In this document: in pieces, positions 5,724-6,092 of the stretch
Layout of the letters: each line of letters begins with the position of its first letter
Position numbering within the stretch: position 1 is the stretch's first letter
Source: CAZAQB01 sp964487155
GTDB lineage: Bacteria; Pseudomonadota; Gammaproteobacteria; Nitrococcales; Nitrococcaceae
Reading direction: 5' to 3'
Assembly (NCBI GenBank): GCA_964487155.1
Contig: CAZAQB010000188.1
Span: 1 to 6,092, forward strand
DNA length: 6,092 nt
Made by a program: the position numbers and the translations under genes
The notes under the pieces: generated by a model
The model's database searches: none
What the model was told of the DNA's origin: nothing
The model's input: the letters and a program-made list of their open reading frames with translations, nothing else

Positions 5724-5737
5724 CGCCGGATCCGGCG
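5724..5737. repeat. Perfect 14-bp palindrome after the secreted-protein gene
   Basis: CGCCGGATCCGGCG is self-complementary and begins five bases after the stop codon. Its arms are those of the type C REP (GCCGGAT and ATCCGGC sharing the central AT) without loop or GTAG head. A T4 run occurs only at 5757-5760, too far for a standard intrinsic terminator, so a terminator role is doubtful. Confidence 0.5.
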
Positions 5738-5816
5738 CCTCGGGCGGGCGGACGCGTTTTGAGAGTCGGCCGCGCGATGCACGCGAAATCAACCGCAGAT
5801 GGGGGTCAGGACAGCC

Positions 5817-5846
5817 GCAGATGAACGCCGATGAACGCGGATGGGA
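5817..5846 (+). repeat. 10-bp-period GATGAAC tandem repeat
   Basis: Units GCAGATGAAC (5817-5826), GCCGATGAAC (5827-5836) and GCGGATGGGA (5837-5846) form a degenerate three-unit tandem. A lone related CCGCAGATG stands at 5793-5801. This type of intergenic repeat is familiar from many proteobacteria and often gives spurious small protein predictions. Confidence 0.7.
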
Positions 5847-5924
5847 TGTTGAGTTTGGCGGCGCGGGCGCAAGCCCGTGCCAGAAGCCGCTCAGGTCTTG
5901 TATCTGCGTTGATCCGTGTTCATC
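5820..5924. repeat. Imperfect inverted repeat built from the GATGAAC units, enclosing a hairpin
   Basis: The arm 5820-5842 and the reverse complement of 5902-5924 agree at 19 of 23 positions by hand alignment. Between them GCGCGGGC (5861-5868) and GCCCGTGC (5873-5880) form an eight-pair stem with one G-T pair and a GCAA (GNRA-type) loop. Transcribed, the element could fold as one long stem with a small inner hairpin. There is no T-tract, so it is not a standard terminator. It could be a non-autonomous mobile repeat; no transposase is present. Confidence 0.6.
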
Positions 5925-6032
5925 AGAGGGTGTTTACAAAATAATTTACGCGCCTCATCGCTCTCTACGCCGCTGGTGGGGTGCGGCGCCAGCCGTGTTC
6001 CGAGCCTCGGCACGGCCTTGGACACCGCCGCC

Positions 6033-6061
6033 GTAGCCCCACGTTGCGAAGAAACGTGGGG
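6033..6061 (+). repeat. GTAG-headed hairpin at the right edge (possible fourth REP type)
   Basis: GTAG (6033-6036) is followed at once by CCCCACGTT (6037-6045), the loop GCGAAGA, and AACGTGGGG (6053-6061), a perfect nine-base stem. The layout is that of the REP hairpins at 1116-1757 but arms and loop differ, lacking the CGCTGCGC core. The rest of 5925-6032 shows nothing I can name beyond an A+T-rich patch at 5933-5948. Confidence 0.55.
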
Positions 6062-6092
6062 GCCAGCGTAGCAAACGCCAAGGTGCCAATCG

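Noticed and set aside
5719..5760. Intrinsic terminator after the parE operon
   Set aside because: The palindrome at 5724-5737 has no loop, and the T4 run is about 20 bases away with no good stem in front of it.
5933..5948. Promoter in the A+T-rich patch
   Set aside because: TTTACA is present at 5933-5938 but no -10 hexamer is found at proper spacing, and no gene starts downstream within the window.
5821..6036. Open frame of 71 codons beginning MNADERG
   Set aside because: Its start and the CVDPCSSEG part are translations of the GATGAAC repeat arms. There is no ribosome site and no protein-like composition.

Overview
The window is GC-rich (coding third positions almost all G or C) and holds seven protein genes, two of which frame a cluster of palindromic repeats. 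ParE matches the Escherichia coli form closely, and xseB-ispA have the order known from gammaproteobacteria. This points to a high-GC gammaproteobacterium, perhaps an Ectothiorhodospiraceae/Chromatiales relative; that placement is inference. Two contigs have been scaffolded here, with 100 Ns at 1234-1333.

Left part (1-1095), plus strand: the 3' end of uvrB (nucleotide excision repair), then an OsmC-family thiol peroxidase-like protein. Middle (1096-1765): no gene. This stretch carries eight recognisable REP-type hairpins (GTAG tetranucleotide directly 5' of a stem-loop), most of them in a tandemly duplicated block interrupted by the N gap. Next (1766-3306), minus strand: a compact operon read xseB (exonuclease VII small subunit) - ispA (farnesyl diphosphate synthase) - queD (6-carboxytetrahydropterin synthase). 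OsmC and queD converge on the repeat cluster, so the hairpins occupy the 3' ends of both transcripts.

Right part (3307-5718): a 157-bp divergent promoter region, then parE (topoisomerase IV subunit B) on the plus strand, overlapping by ATGA a small secreted protein of unknown function. The last 374 bases (5719-6092) hold no convincing gene. They contain a 14-bp palindrome, a 10-bp-period GATGAAC repeat that recurs inverted around a small hairpin, and a further GTAG-hairpin at the right edge.

The genes are ordinary housekeeping genes. The most notable signal is the repeat cluster: three hairpin types with unrelated arms share the same GTAG head and the same loop core CGCTGCGC. One type is close to the E. 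coli REP (PU) sequence in its inverted Y/Z arrangement. No REP-associated transposase (RAYT) gene is present in the window, so it would have to act from elsewhere.
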